Counted from the stretch's first letter, positions 11,630-25,288 are shown. The stretch: DNA of 64,000 bases from Balanoglossus misakiensis (GCA_040954595.2 CM082582.2:6324001-6388000); one strand, 5' to 3'. Made by a program: numbers and translations. The notes: generated by a model not told the origin, from the letters alone.

Positions 11630-12293
11630 ATGCACGCAGACTTGTCCCCACATTTACACACAGAAGAGTGCAATGCCATTGTGAGGCAACTCAGACAGTG
11701 TCATCAAGAGGTAGCTGAAGAAATATTAATGCATCTATCATAATGTTCGTGTGTGATATTTTGTGGTATAAAAAGAGTCTGGTATGATAGTGTCAAGAAA
11801 AAGATGGCACATATGAACAGCCATGTGCACACATATAGACAGTTGCTATGACTCCAGCGTTTTATTGATTAACTTTACGCAAAAGGTGAAAAAGATAGAC
11901 AGAAGATATTTTTTAATTTTAACTAGTAACGTGTTTTGTTATTTCGTAGAATCCATGGAAGAAATTTGTTGGAAGCTGTAATGAGTTAGACGTAGCTCTA
12001 GTAAAGTGCCTTAAAAAAGAGGTACGTGATCACATCATGCGTCATATAACAAAGTTGTAATTGTCGTTGTCCTGTATGTTTCTTAGACCTGGTAATTTTT
12101 TGGACTGGATGTCAAATTTTGCAAACAGAAAAAAGTGAATGTTAATACCAGGCATCGGAGACATCCATACTGATGCATGTAATGGATTATTATTGTTTCA
12201 TTGCAGAGAGAACAGAAGAGGAAAACGAACTATGGAAAATCTCTTGAAATGAAAGAAAAGATAGCGCAAGGAGTAAAGAAGTCGTCCCTTTGA
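11630..12293 (+). CDS. CMC2: COX assembly mitochondrial protein 2 homologue (twin CX9C)
   Basis: CMC2 is a small intermembrane-space protein needed for cytochrome c oxidase biogenesis, imported by the MIA40 oxidative folding pathway. Three exons (11630-11710, 11950-12021, 12207-12293) give 79 aa, the same length as human. The N-terminus [15 protein letters not shown] is almost identical to vertebrate CMC2. Both CX9C motifs are intact: [11 protein letters not shown] in exon 1 and [11 protein letters not shown] in exon 2, followed by a basic C-terminal helix. Exon junctions are phase 0. It is transcribed away from CENPN across a shared promoter region. The AATAAA at 12772 gives a 3' UTR of about 0.5 kb. 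Confidence 0.97.
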
Positions 12294-12771
12294 TAAATAG
12301 TGTGTTGCAGTCTGTGTTTTGTGGCAAGCTGATATTTTTGTGTGTAGCATGGATATTCTCACAAAGTTGGATAATCCAAAGCCGATACTGAACCTTATAG
12401 GTATCTGTTGGGTTACTGTTCATCATCTATCAATACAGATTAGTTTCCCAGTAAAGGAAATACAATTGCAAGCATGATTTCTGTCCAGGGACAGTATATA
12501 AACGCACCAAGATGCACCAATGTCTTGTCAGTGAATCAGAATTTGAACGCTTCTGTCCAACTGTTGAACCGCTGTCCTGAGTGTTTCTGAGGTACATGTG
12601 TATGCATGAGGAAATGACTAGATTTGTGTGTTTCTCTTCTTGTCTGTACATTTTAGTACCATTATTCTTGTGTGAAAATCTGTAACTTTTGCTTTGTAAG
12701 ACGAATTTTCATTCCTTTTAAAGTCATCTGATTTAAGATCTCTGGAGTGAATTATTTTAATCATGCATTGA

Positions 12772-12777
12772 AATAAA
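12772..12777 (+). terminator. Candidate polyadenylation signal of CMC2 (AATAAA)
   Basis: First AATAAA downstream of the CMC2 stop codon, at a plausible 3' UTR distance of about 480 bases. Confidence 0.5.
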
Positions 12778-15700
12778 TTGGTCCACCATACCAGTATATT
12801 AAAATTGGGAACGTGTTTTCTTTTGCTTGTTCATTTGTTGGTGCTGTTGACCAATGATATTTTGTGTTCAATTGTGAAACAGCATGCTGGCCAACCAATA
12901 TCTTGTTAACTCATTCTGAGAACCAAATGATACAAATCTGTCACAGAGAATTCGAAATCTGCATCAATTTGTAAGTACAAGTCGGGAGCATATCATGAAA
13001 TGCCCCTAAAATTATATTCCCCTCTTCAAATAATATGGTTTAGAGTCTAATAATAGCAGCTACTTTACAATTTTTCGACGTGATCAAGTGAGATATTTTG
13101 AATCGAAAAATCACAGTTTCGACGTTAGAGACGCACGGTTGCTATTCAGGATCGAGAGAGAAGTATATAGGTTTATCGTTATTGGCATCGTAAGTCTATT
13201 TCATCAATTACACATTACTGTCACAGTGATTTCTTCGCGTATGTGTGCTTTAACTTCAAACTTTATACTTACAGAAGCTTAACCACCAACAACATCCCAA
13301 CTCAATTTGCCTGTCGGTAACTGTCAATCACCTCTCATGAATAAATTTACGTTCTCATACATGTACATCGTTTGTTTCTTTTCAATCTCTCAGAAGTAGA
13401 TTGCGTGCACTTTCCTCATCGGGTCAGGCTTCCGTAATGGAGTGGCAGCCTATAATTGAAAAGCCACGTTTCCCGTGTTCGTATAAATACTAGTTGAACG
13501 TATTACCGCACGAAGATGGAGATATCGTTTCCGATAGTAATCACAATTTATTTCGCATTTCAGGCCGAGGTTCATTTCACGAGAATCACTTAAACCGCGA
13601 CCTCGTTTACAACATTTCGAAATTTACATTCTGTTTGAGAAGCATTCGATCTGCACGGGTTCACATCAGATATATGGGAAACTGGACAAAATGAAACGCG
13701 CATGTGCTGGCAGTGCATTTAGCATGAATTGAAAATTACCCCATAGAATTTTTTGAGAAAAAGGGTGACCTCTCTGAGACTTGAAAAAAGCCTCCAGAGC
13801 TACCGTTTTTGGCATTATTTTCATTATTTCATTTTCCAACTTAGATTGGTCCATCTAAATAGGCTTTACTGATAGGTCTACATGAACATCTCGTCGCAAA
13901 TACATGTAATATTGTGAGGATTTTAAAGGATAGGGAAGAGATTTAAAGTATTTTACTGTGGAAAAAATATGTGAAATATGGTTGATCTAGACTAGAGGCT
14001 TTAAACTTCAAGACGTCTGCTTGAGCACTGCTGTAGGATGCGATTCGTCCCGAAATGACAATCGTGCAAGGTCGGAATTCAATTTCAGAAGCCATAAAAC
14101 GCACGCTGACATCATTAGACTTAGTAAATGGACATCTTAACATTGATATGACCGAATGGAGTTGATACGCTTCTCACAGGAAATTAGCCCACAAAAAGTC
14201 ATTTCTGGCGTCAAGCGGCAGCGGTGTAGACCTTTTGACGAAAAAGATTTACTAAATATCCAGCACATGCCACCGATTGAAGCTGACAAGTACCGGTATA
14301 AGCTGACCTATATATACTACAAAATTCAATGCAACCTTGACGAAGTCACAGGACGGATTAAAATAAGCAGATGCCCAGAGAACGTAAACAACAGCTGATT
14401 TCTACAACACTGTTTAGGCTATTTTCGTCCACGAGCCGTTGAACGACAAGACCAGTAACATTTCATGGCCATTCTATGTTTTGATGGCTTAGTAAACAAT
14501 CCCCCGTTTCATCAAAATAATGTTCAGGCTATTTTCGTACCAGTCAATAAGCAAAAAAAAGCCCACGGGTGTCGAGGTGACACCCATCAGAATTTCGAAT
14601 GGTATTATTTTGGTGGACATATTCACGCTAAGACAATCTATACCTAAGTCAGAATCCCAAGTTCTCGTCAAAAAAGTTAGTTTGCAGTTATATGAGCAAC
14701 ATAAATTCAGAGACACCGACCAAAGGGACGAGTGTTTGCTACAGATATTGATGCGGTGTGATGTGATGTTCGCTAACTTTATCTCTATGCACGCTTAATT
14801 CGACTCCTAACTAGACCTTAGAAGGGATGCATGTATATGCTCGTATTTTTTTATTTTTTTTTTGAAACTTGCCCACCAGAATGTACAGTTATTGTGCTGG
14901 TTCGCGGTCTCTCCACCAGCCCATGAAAAGCGTGGCTTTGTGTGAACACGTACAGAAAGAGTGAACTGCATAATGATGATGTGCTAGTTGCCCGATTTAT
15001 CAAACATTTCCCGGAGGGAAGACCGCAAAGTGACGGATATTAAGTGTTGTTTTTGCGTCGGCCATACTTTACGGAGGGGACGACGACATGCAACCGCGGC
15101 ACCTTCCTCTGTATTTCCATTAAACCACTTATCAAGTTTGTGGTAACGTAATACTTTCTGATCAGGCTGTGCGTCTCGCATGATTTTCGTGATATACTGC
15201 CGCTGACTCAAGACACAGAATAACACAGACATGCTATCAATATCTGCACATATGAGTGAGTGTCATATCACTGATGAAACAATTAATACGTGATACACAC
15301 GATAATAAGTCACGCGTGCTCCAGTAGCTTTGTCCTTCATTTGACATTGAAAGATCATTCAGAAATGTATTTCCAAACGATCGAAGTTTTGACAGAAACA
15401 GGCGTGTTTTTTGTCAATCATCAAAGGCCTTATTCTCTTCAAGCATATATTTTCTGAAAAGCCATTAGTTATAAAGCGATCACGTGACATTCCTTTTCGA
15501 CGAAATGAATTTTGACCCCTTTTTGCAATAACGCTGTATGATTTCCAGATAAAATGTGTGCAATTACAACTCTTTGTATCATCCTCCGAAGCGTGTATCA
15601 GATTTTCTTGTCGTACTTTACTGTTTTGTTACGCACTGTTGAACGTGTCAGCCCGCGGTGCGATTACGGTAAAAAAAGGTGTAATGGCGTCGGAAAGTCT

Positions 15701-17456
15701 AGCCTTTTGGAAGGCCGGGGGAAATCGCGCCAGTCACGGTTTTGAACGATGTTACCACGGCCATGCTATATTTTTGGTGGACGTGGCATGCACATTAAAG
15801 CTTATTTACAACTGCATGTTGGGGAAAAATACCCGGATGATGACGAAAAAGTTTCGGGGTTCCGTGCAGGGCTAAAGGGGTCCCGTAACTAGGGAGTCCT
15901 GTAAGAAACTTTTCACTATGGCCGAACACTCTGTTTTTATTTGTTTTCACACACACAAGAATTAACGTGTGTGGATGATTATTTCTTTCTGGATACCTGT
16001 CGCCGAGACACGAACTTCCTTAACGAGAAAACTAGAAAGCCTCATCGCGACAGACGTCATCATCACATTATCAGCATTTGTTATGAATTCATCCTTGTCC
16101 ATTGGGGGAAGCTCGGAAACATGCAGTGAAACATGACTTCAGCTTCATCTAATCTTTCTGTAGCATCTGACGTCAGATGATTAATCGCTATCAGCTGACG
16201 ATCTCGTCCTTTACCCCTAAATATGGATTGTCTTGACGAAATTGGAAAAAGCGGTTATAGGTTTTTCACCACCAGAGTGATTACGGTCTAGGCTTCGTAT
16301 TACCCGCACGATTTTTCGCTCAAGTTTGTTCACGCATGCGAGCTTAGTCTCGGTTACCCAGACGCCTTTGCTCTTCCGCTGCTGGTAACCGATACTAATG
16401 CGAGCTATATTGTCTGTCTGTCTGTCTGTCCGTCTGAACATTTGATGCTGATTACATGTTTGAAATTGGGCGAACTGGTTGCGTATTGACGACGTTATCA
16501 AGAACCAATTCTTCGATATCAAATGACATCAGACACTTTCCAGCGTACACTCAATAAACTGCAATTTTGTGAGCTTTTCCTATCGGTACCATGTTTCTAA
16601 AAATACTGCACTTAATTTGGTGAAACTTGTTACTGATATTGTTTAATATACATGTAGGTCAGGCTGCGCTATTGGGTCATTAAACAGTATCATTATACTT
16701 CGCAAATTTTCCCATTTTAGGAATTTTTGCAATGATTGCTACAAATCCATACTATTCAGAGAATATGTGAGAAAATTGGGTGATAATTCGGGTCATCGCA
16801 TTTCTGATAGTTGCAGCAGCTCACGGTCCTTTCACGCTGTTTACAGTACTCGTTTTATCCCGGGTCTTGATTCACAAATAGTTTCCTCCACTTAACCGCC
16901 TCTGTCGCCAATTTAGTTATGGCCGCTTATTGACTTCATGACATTTACTCGGGCGCGTTTTCCCTTCTTTCTCGTGGGTCTTATTAAGCAACCACAGATT
17001 TCAAAGACGCCGTTTCAAAGTCTCGACAAATCGCGGGCTGTCTCATATTCGCGCTATGAAATATCGGGACAGCAGTTATTTTCTGATGTATGGTTCATTT
17101 CTTTCAAATACCCACTCTGAATGGTTTCGTCCAGTAGGCGTACCCCATATCATACATTCAAATGATATCAGCTATGTCTTTTACTTCACCGCAATCCGAA
17201 GGTGTGCTCGGGCTGACTTGGGCTAGGCTGCGGAGATCGCTGTGCACTCAAAAAGCAGCATAACCAAGCAAACTGTGTATACCCGATCACTTGGAGAAGA
17301 TATACACCGGGTGTGTTCATCGGGTTGCTCGTGTCTTGTCACGCAGTGTGTTTGCACACCATTTGGTAAGTCAGCAATCTCCGTTTCGATTTGGTCGATA
17401 TGAAATACGTCGCTCGGTCGCTTGAACGATTCATTGGGTGGTTGGTATAGGTATAG
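12778..17456. other. Intergenic, no gene recognised
   Basis: Only short open frames without splice context or family resemblance. The phrase GGCTATTTTCGT occurs at about 14415 and again at about 14526, a minor direct repeat. A 16-bp palindrome with a CRE core is at 16164. A short (TGTC)n run is at about 16410-16428. Nothing else supportable. Confidence 0.6.
16164..16179. promoter_or_regulatory. Perfect 16-bp palindrome with full CRE core (TGACGTCA)
   Basis: CATCTGACGTCAGATG is self-complementary over 16 bp and centres on the CREB/ATF octamer at 16168-16175. One of six full CRE octamers in this gene-poor stretch (others at 20661, 21162, 22439, 22878 and 33124). Confidence 0.45.
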
Positions 17457-17664
<208 letters not shown>

Positions 17665-18101
17665 ATTTCATACTACTGCAATATCACATACGTTGCTTTA
17701 TTCACATTAATTCCATTGCCTGTTTGCAAGTTGAAACCGGGACATCGGCATCTTTATGGTGTTATATTCTATTAGATTCGATTTAACCATACACTATAAT
17801 TGCACATGATACTTGTAATTAATAATGTGACGATATTGTATTTTCTTTGTTGTTGAAAGTTCAATTAGCTTAACAAGAAATGTCTTTGACAATTGGCAAG
17901 GTTCTACTGTTGTTGAACGATCTTAATCACAAGACGTGGGAGGTTGGGCAAATTGATCTTCATCGATGCATGGAAATTAGTACATAGTGTAAAATACGAG
18001 GAAGAGGACACGGTGTAGAACAGGGAAATTAAGAAAAAAGGCCATGATTAGCATACACGGTCAGATACATAAATGTCTATAGGTGCGTGATATATGCTAG
18101 C

Positions 18102-18146
18102 CTGGTCTCCATACCCATCTATAAACACACTGGGTATGGAGACCAG
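18102..18146. repeat. Perfect 16-bp inverted repeat with 13-bp loop
   Basis: Left arm CTGGTCTCCATACCCA (18102-18117) is exactly complementary to the right arm TGGGTATGGAGACCAG (18131-18146). It would form a stable hairpin and may be a remnant of a fold-back element. Confidence 0.85.
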
Positions 18147-18236
18147 TGTAGATATATGCGTATTTCGAACATCCAGGGATGGAAGAATCTAGGGGCTAAA
18201 AGTTGGAACGTTTTCGAAGAAACCAGAAAGTGTGTG

Positions 18237-18263
18237 GTTGTTGTTGTTGTTGTTGTTGTTGTT
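18237..18263. repeat. (GTT)n microsatellite
   Basis: About nine GTT units followed by a short G run. Confidence 0.9.
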
Positions 18264-19497
18264 TGGGGGGGTGAAGAATCACTAGAACAGTCAACACAGG
18301 GAAATTTAGTTAATGTGCCATTTACGTGGATTTACTAAATGCGACGGTAAGTTTACCCTTTTAAAGTCCAAGACTGGGCCATGCAGGAATATATGCGTGG
18401 AAAACAAAGACATTTGACGTGCTGTGTGTGACGTGTCATATACGTGGTGATCGTCTCTGCGTCATAGACCCAAGATTATATCTATCTCATTTCGACGCTT
18501 AAATGTAAGGCGACCACAGAGCATGATTATGTGTCTTGTCGCAGAGAGTATGGTTGCCAAATACAGCTATCGTGCTTCGCGAACGTGCCAGACGACTTAA
18601 GAATTCGAAGCGATTGCATGCCAGAATCATCTTAGGTCGTTTACTTTTTCTTTCTGACAGTCAATAACTTCACTAGTTAATTGCGATGGTGATAAATTAT
18701 TAGTCCGACGTGTGCCTGTGGGCTTCGGCGGCACGGACAAACGCAGTCAAGTGTTGCCTTTGTAATAATATATTTTTTTGCATTTAGATTAATTTGGAAT
18801 TAAAGCCTGCAGTCGAACTCGCACAATGCTCCAAGATATCATCGGACAATCAGAATCGATATCAATTCGAGTGCGTTGCGCGCGTTGATACCACTTGACA
18901 GTTGCAGATTGAGCTTTCATTCCAACTCAATGAATAAGGGACGTGTGAAAAACCGACACGCTTGCTATTTTGTATCGAACAGACCGTTGCTGATATTTGT
19001 GTCTTGCTTAACAAAATATGCAAAAATTCGGTGTCAACTGTACGCATTAAAACAGTTAAAACCTTACCGAATAAGGCGAAGTGATATTGTGCCACTGGGA
19101 ATAATTTTTCTTCTTTTTTTTATGTACAAAATAGTAATAACAGTCGCAACTCAATTCTCACGTAAAAGTCCCCGCTCTTGATGATTACAGTTGATTAAAC
19201 GATATTAGCCATCTACTTAGTCCCTGGATAGCAATTTGCTTGATACTAGACAGCATGTTTTAATTGAACAAAGTTTTCAGCCCTTCTCGTATATGATTAT
19301 CCCAAACGCAACTGCAGCTAATTAATTAGTATTCTGTACCATGGGAAATACTTCACTCAACGGCGTCAAAACATGTCAACTTTATCTCGTTAAATTGGCT
19401 TTGACTCTGCCCCCCCCTCTTGTGTATTTGTGTCCGTCACCTGAGATTTGTGCATGATACTCGCATGCTGGTTACGAAAATCAACCACCACCATCGT

Positions 19498-19650
<153 letters not shown>

Positions 19651-20240
19651 TTATGGCGGGATACTATTGATGCACCTTTTGTAAGATTTTACCATTGAAT
19701 GATAACACTCTAAGTTCGTGGTTTTGGTTTTAATTCAGTATACAGGACATCTCATCATGTACACTTTTTACCAAAAAGCTATAGTCTCTTCGTGTTCAAA
19801 TAGAGTGGGCGTCGATTTTTATGACCTCATTTGTTACACCCACATGCATGCTGCACTCATAAGCGCCTATATCTCAGTAAAAAAGCATCCTATTTTGCTG
19901 CGAGCCTTAATATACCCCAGATGGTTTCACGGTCAACGAATGGTGGTTTTAAATTTGACTTGATGCCACCCCTGGCACCCCTGAGAACTCGAGTGTAAGC
20001 CTCACGCGCTTGCTTTGATCTGACGTCGGGTAAACGCCCCCTCAAACACCTCGCCTTCATAATTCTTAAGGGTGCAACTTTAGCATTCATGTCATATAGA
20101 AATACAGATGCGTGTATCCATGGCAATGTGGTTTCCCCAGGGAACGGAGTGTTTTTATCTTCGATCGAATTGCTTGCGATGGCGCCGGATTATCAGTTCA
20201 AAGTTCTTAGTAGTTGAGCAGCACATCCGATATATTCGCA

Positions 20241-20591
20241 TTAAAGGGACAAAGTCTCTCTCTCGCTGGCCTTTTTCCATTAATTATGTTTGATGCAAGA
20301 CGCCGTTTATGTTATTTTACATGTGGATATATGGTGAATCAACATTCGACCACACACAACTTCCATCTCGTTTGTAGGATATGAGAGTAAAAACTCGCCC
20401 AAAATGAATAAATGGTAAAGAACGATTATTCATTTTGGCGAGTTTTTTCACTCCCCTGTCTATAAGAGGGATGGGAGATGTGTGTGGTTGAACGTTCATT
20501 CACTATATATCCATATGTAGAATAACAAACGTTGTCTCTTATCAAATATAATGGAAAAAAGGGCAGCGAGAGAGAGACTTTGTCCCTTTAA
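20241..20591. mobile_element. Palindromic MITE, copy 1 (TTAA-flanked fold-back)
   Basis: It begins TTAAAGGGACAAAGTCTCTC and ends with the complement GAGAGACTTTGTCCCTTTAA. The inverted homology continues nearly to the centre (for example ACATGTGGATATATGG near 20319 against CCATATGTAGAA near 20510, and AAACTCGCC against GGCGAGTTT), so almost the whole 351 bp folds back. TTAA at both ends fits a TTAA target site, as in piggyBac-type elements, but no transposase is present. The second copy is at 30952-31286. Confidence 0.8.
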
Positions 20592-21261
20592 GCTGGCGGC
20601 GGAAACGCAGTGCAGCTAGCGAAGATTCAATTGTTAAATTCTTGGACCATTATGCGGATGTGACGTCAGCTGTCCTGTAAAGGGGTTGTCGCCATACAGC
20701 GCAGCGTAAAAGTCACAACTTATAAGATATCGATTTACCGCCACGTGTGTCCACTAGCCCGTGGCTACAAATTCAAATGCACACCACGGATGTAAAAGTC
20801 CCCCGGCCAGAAGCATCTCGCGATCATTCTGTTAACAGCACTACAACGTTTAAGTTTTGTTATCATTCTATAGTTAGTTCGGGAGCACCCCTGCCACAGA
20901 TCATCAAAACACAACTTAAATCTAAGTTACCTGAACAAAATTAGTGGAGAAAATCTATCGTTTCCAAAAATGAGCTTAGCAATAAGAGGCTTTTTTTACT
21001 GAACACAATTGACAAAATCAGAGATATTCGTCTCCTGTGCTTAAAGTTTAACGAAGTGACTATTGCAATCATGGTATCATTCGCTTGATTCACACATTCT
21101 ATATGCGAAAATTCCCCTCAAAAGATAATTCAGTTTACACTGATTGTATTTTTTCAATTAATGACGTCATCGGGAGAATGTTAAGTGGTTGGGGATCGTT
21201 TCCCAAATGAAAAAAGAGTGCCGCACATCGCCTGTTATAATGAAAACCAAACAGCAAGATT

Positions 21262-21341
21262 TAAAGGGCGACGATCGGTCTTATGCGCACGCGCTAAACC
21301 AAAGATTCTGACACATGCGCATAGGACAATCGTCCGCTTTT
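21262..21341. repeat. Imperfect fold-back with TATGCGCA arms
   Basis: Left arm AAGGGCGACGATCGGTCTTA then TGCGCA (about 21262-21290) pairs imperfectly with TGCGCATAGGACAATCGTCCGCTTTT (about 21313-21341) across a loop of about 22 bases. Probably an eroded small MITE. Confidence 0.6.
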
Positions 21342-24300
21342 AGCACAACTTCGACAGCCGACTATCACAAAGATAGGCACAGAAGGTCATGTTACACTGA
21401 ATTTTCCGGAAACAAAATCGTGACAAGCAAGCTAGGAGTCCACCGTTGTAAACAAAAAATCAAACTAGCAAAGCATGATACGTTCAAGGATTTGGCAAAC
21501 TTGACATCCTATGGTTGAAATGAGACCCTAGCCAACGGTGCAACTGTTTTTCAAGAAGTTAATGAGGATACGGTATATGTATCACAAAAGAATCAACGCG
21601 AGGAAAATAATTACCGCGTCAAGGGAGGGGGCAAATCGGCGCATTCAAGAAAACGAGAGCACTTAACTGACGAAATAATAAGAAGACTCATTGAACTTGA
21701 CTGCTGCATGTAAACGAAAGAGACTTGAAGGAGGCATTTCTGAAAAACATGAAATGTTTCCATAAACCAGTAAAGGCTTGCCAGATAATATAAATTTGAA
21801 AGCTGTACCGGTAAACGCCAAACGAAACACTCGAATTCAAGAGGCCGATCGCTTTAATTGGTTCCAAAGGAAGCTTGAATATCCCACCGATTACCAGATC
21901 TGTGTTCACTAACGCGTCGCCTACGTAGAAGTTACTACCTTCAGGGCTTTTTTTTGTTCCAGAATGAAATGGCCTTGTCAAGGCCATACAGCTCAAGTTA
22001 ATTACTTCAACTTTACCTTCAGCTGCACTGGCCTTCACACGAACGCCAATGGGGGGGGGGGATTGAGACTATATCCACGGGCGTGTTAACCCCAGTATTT
22101 CCTGCATAATTATCATGAACCATGTGGTGCTGAAGTTTAAGTGATATACCATTCAGGGTATGCTCACATTTAAATGGAACCTAAATTGTGCTTGGAAAAT
22201 GGAGAATTTCCATAGCTTTGCTCAAAATGTAACCCAGGCCTATTGATTGTGTGTGTGTCCTACTACTTTAACATTGCTGGTAAAATCCTCTTTGATGGCA
22301 TACAATATAACAATATGCCATTTGAACCGATTGTATGCATTCGTTTTTTGCGATTAACTCTATCAAGTTCAGTTAGGTTCAGTTAAGCCCGGAATTCAAT
22401 GTCTTGAAGAGCGAGAAAGCGAAATGGAGTTATTGGATTGACGTCACCTTGGCGTTATCGGGCCATTTAAAAATACAAATACGTAAGTAAAGTATGCAAA
22501 GTGTACTTTCGGTAAAGGTGCACACGCCTTGTACTATATGAATAGAATGTCTCCACCGGTGTCACATACAGTAATCTGGTGTGAATATTTTACTTCGCAA
22601 ATGACGCTTTGTGACGTTTCCCGGGGATTTGGACGTCATTTGACATTCAATATTCCGATGAAATAATCTCAGGTAACTCTCATTTGGAATTTTCGTTGTG
22701 ACAACATTTGAAACAGTGTTGGCGAATTTGGCACTCAAGTCAGTGGAAATAGAAGCTTAAACATGTCTCCGTGCCATGGACATACATTTTGTATCCCCTC
22801 CAAAACATCTGATACAACAATATGGTCGCCATCGCCTGGACGTCATATTGACATCCCCAAGGACATTTCTACAATGTTGACGTCATTTGACATTGTTGCC
22901 ACCGACAGATCTTGGGTAATTTTTTTCATATTATACTAAACAAAAAGTGACATTCGGCATGTAGTGAGCATGTAGTGGGCGATTTCGCACCAAAACAAGG
23001 AGCAGTCTGCTCGCCCATCGGCGTTACAGTCATCCGTGGGCGATGTTATAGATAGTCTTCCAAAGGTAGGATATCATATTGTTGGTTTGTATTGGTAAAG
23101 TGAGAAAGCGATTTTTATAGCGAGCCGGCGATATGCAGGAAGGTTTCAGGAATGGTTTTGAATGAGGCAAAATGCGGCTGTGTCGTTTTATAAAGACTTG
23201 CTTTTCGGTGTGTGTCAAACATATGTGTACCGTATTTTCGCATTTTGTGACTCTACATCTTTTAGTTAAATTATTCTTCCCGCTTTAATTCACATTAAGA
23301 TCTATGTGACGACAGCATATGCATGGGATTTACGTGAGGAAATTTCATTACTGACAAACAATGAAACTGGGACCATTGAACTCTTCTGGGTTCGGCAACT
23401 TGCTTTCTAGAGTAACGGATCCGGTTTATATATTGGTGTCACCGAGTGGAACATCCGCAATTGTGAATAAACGTGATGTCGTGTCCAACAGGACACCACA
23501 GTTGGTGCAGGCGATGAAATAAATGCACGACACCGTTCCTGTTTGAAGCCACGACCGTTCACATTGTTTTGCACATGTATAGTAATAATTGGAAGTGTTT
23601 TGTTTTCGAAAGACATCCGGAAATAGAAATCAGCAAAATTCTACGAAACTGCATTCATTATTTCTTTTTTTCTGTAAAATATACTAGAAATGTTAGGCGT
23701 GTCGGGGTTAAGTTTCCCCTACAAAACTCGACATTGGCCCACCCATGGACAAGGAAAGTACATTGATCTTGCGCAAAATCAGAATGAAGAGTACATGTGC
23801 ACGTCGTAGTCCATTATGTATTCCGACCATGGTTTTCCAGTACGACGTCATGGCATATGGTTATATATGTTTCTGAGCTGTTTTGGTTCAACGCCAAGTA
23901 AACCAACCCCACCCACCCCCCATCCTCGCAAAACCCAACCACCCGTAAAATTACCCGCCCATCCACAAAATTGATAAAATTGCTTAAACCACAGTGACAT
24001 GGCACACCTGCGTTCAGATAAAACAACTACATGTTTATTCATAGCTTCATGTTTACACCGAACGCGTAGATGGTGAAGATTGTTGTCACATCCCCGTGGA
24101 CAGTGCTGAAGTACGAGCTAATGACTTCAGAACAAATAACGACTGCACACAAACAAAACGGTGCCAAGGTCTTTGGTGAACATGATTGTCCAATTCAAAC
24201 AAAATAGGCAATTTCGCTCATATAATTGTAACGCTTTCCACACGGTACGGAAATGGCGTTGGCGACAATAATTGACATTAATCGGGCTGTGTGACCAATG

Positions 24301-24699
24301 TGTTAATAATAATGACTTTGTACTTTACACGCCCCAAGAAAATATATACTTTTGGGAGTTTCAGAGTTCTATAATTGACAGAAACGCACAAGTCCCGAAA
24401 GCGCCTGTCTTGTTTATCCCCCCAGCTCAACGCGTAGTCAATTATTCTATGTGAACATCAGGGTCGCTGTGGACAAGAAAAAAATATGCCATTTGTAGCC
24501 CTTGGGCGGCGGCCGAGAGGGTGGGTAGTTTTACAATTTCGTGAATGTCGTGTGAGTAAATTGAAGCTCTCTGTTGATTCCATCCTGGTATACTCAAAAC
24601 TCCGTGCACGGATTTTTCCCTCGGAAGGTTAAAGGTATCGGCTTGTACGAAAGAGTTGGCCTACACTTCTGGAGTTTAAACAAAGCACAGAGTATATAG

Positions 24700-25288
24700 T
24701 GTTACGGTAGAAAAAAACCGGGAGCACACAATGGAGAATGTGGTTCAACAACAGAATATTTAATTGAACAACTAGCCTTCTAAAATCAAAAGGTCGCACA
24801 CAAGAAAATGTTCACTATGTGTTTTTACCTTGCTTGGTCGAGGAGTAATTGAGTCCACAAAAGTCCTGGCCGAACTCAAGGCACATAAGTCCGTTGCTGA
24901 CCAAGTCCGCCATTCACAGAAGCCAGTTGCTCACAGAAGTCAGTTGCTCACACAAAGTCCGTTGCTCACACAAAGTCCGTTGCTCACACAAAGTCCGTTG
25001 CTCACACAAAATCCGTTGCTCATGAAGTCGGTTGCTCACAGAGTCCAGCCCAGCTAGGTAAATTCCTAATTCCCAAGGCGATGTGGAGCTGGAGCTGGAG
25101 CTACGTGCTCCTCCGAGTCAGTGTTGAGAAGTGTGCCTCGTGGTTTTTGTGAGAAGGCCTTTTATATGGGTGACCATCTGGTTATTACTAATATTTAAAT
25201 GAACTAGTTGAAAAGGCAGGGCCCTTTGTTATGCAAAGCTAAGCTACCCCTCTCTCGACCAAGCAACCAAACAGGGTGTGTCGTAACA
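24700..25288. mobile_element. Probable solo LTR (TGTTACG...CGTAACA)
   Basis: The 589-bp segment begins TGTTACG and ends CGTAACA, a TG...CA terminus with 7-bp inverted ends as in Ty3/gypsy-type LTRs. Inside are a minisatellite and, near 25158, a TATA-like TTTTATATGGG. Flanks are TATAG and ATACC, so a target-site duplication is weak at best. No internal retroelement coding is seen on either side. The call rests on the termini alone. Confidence 0.4.
24888..25045. repeat. 18-bp minisatellite (GTTGCTCACACAAAGTCC)n
   Basis: About eight tandem units of 16-19 bp. The central three or four are nearly identical (GTTGCTCACACAAAGTCC) and the outer ones diverge (CACAGAAGCCA, CATGAAGTCG). Units are contiguous with no spacers, so this is not CRISPR-like. 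Confidence 0.9.

Larger units (their letters stand above)
17665..19497. other. Intergenic, no gene recognised
   Basis: No exon candidate with splice context. It contains the short inverted repeat at 18102-18146 and a (GTT)n run at 18237-18263. Confidence 0.6.
19651..24699. other. Intergenic with mobile-element relics, no gene recognised
   Basis: No coding exon supported. It contains the palindromic MITE at 20241-20591, an imperfect fold-back at 21262-21341, a G11 run near 22050, and full CRE octamers at 20661, 21162, 22439 and 22878. GACGTCATTTGACATT occurs twice (about 22632 and 22879). Confidence 0.55.

Noticed and set aside
24888-25045. CRISPR-like repeat array
   Set aside because: Units are contiguous 18-bp tandem repeats without spacers, in an animal genome.
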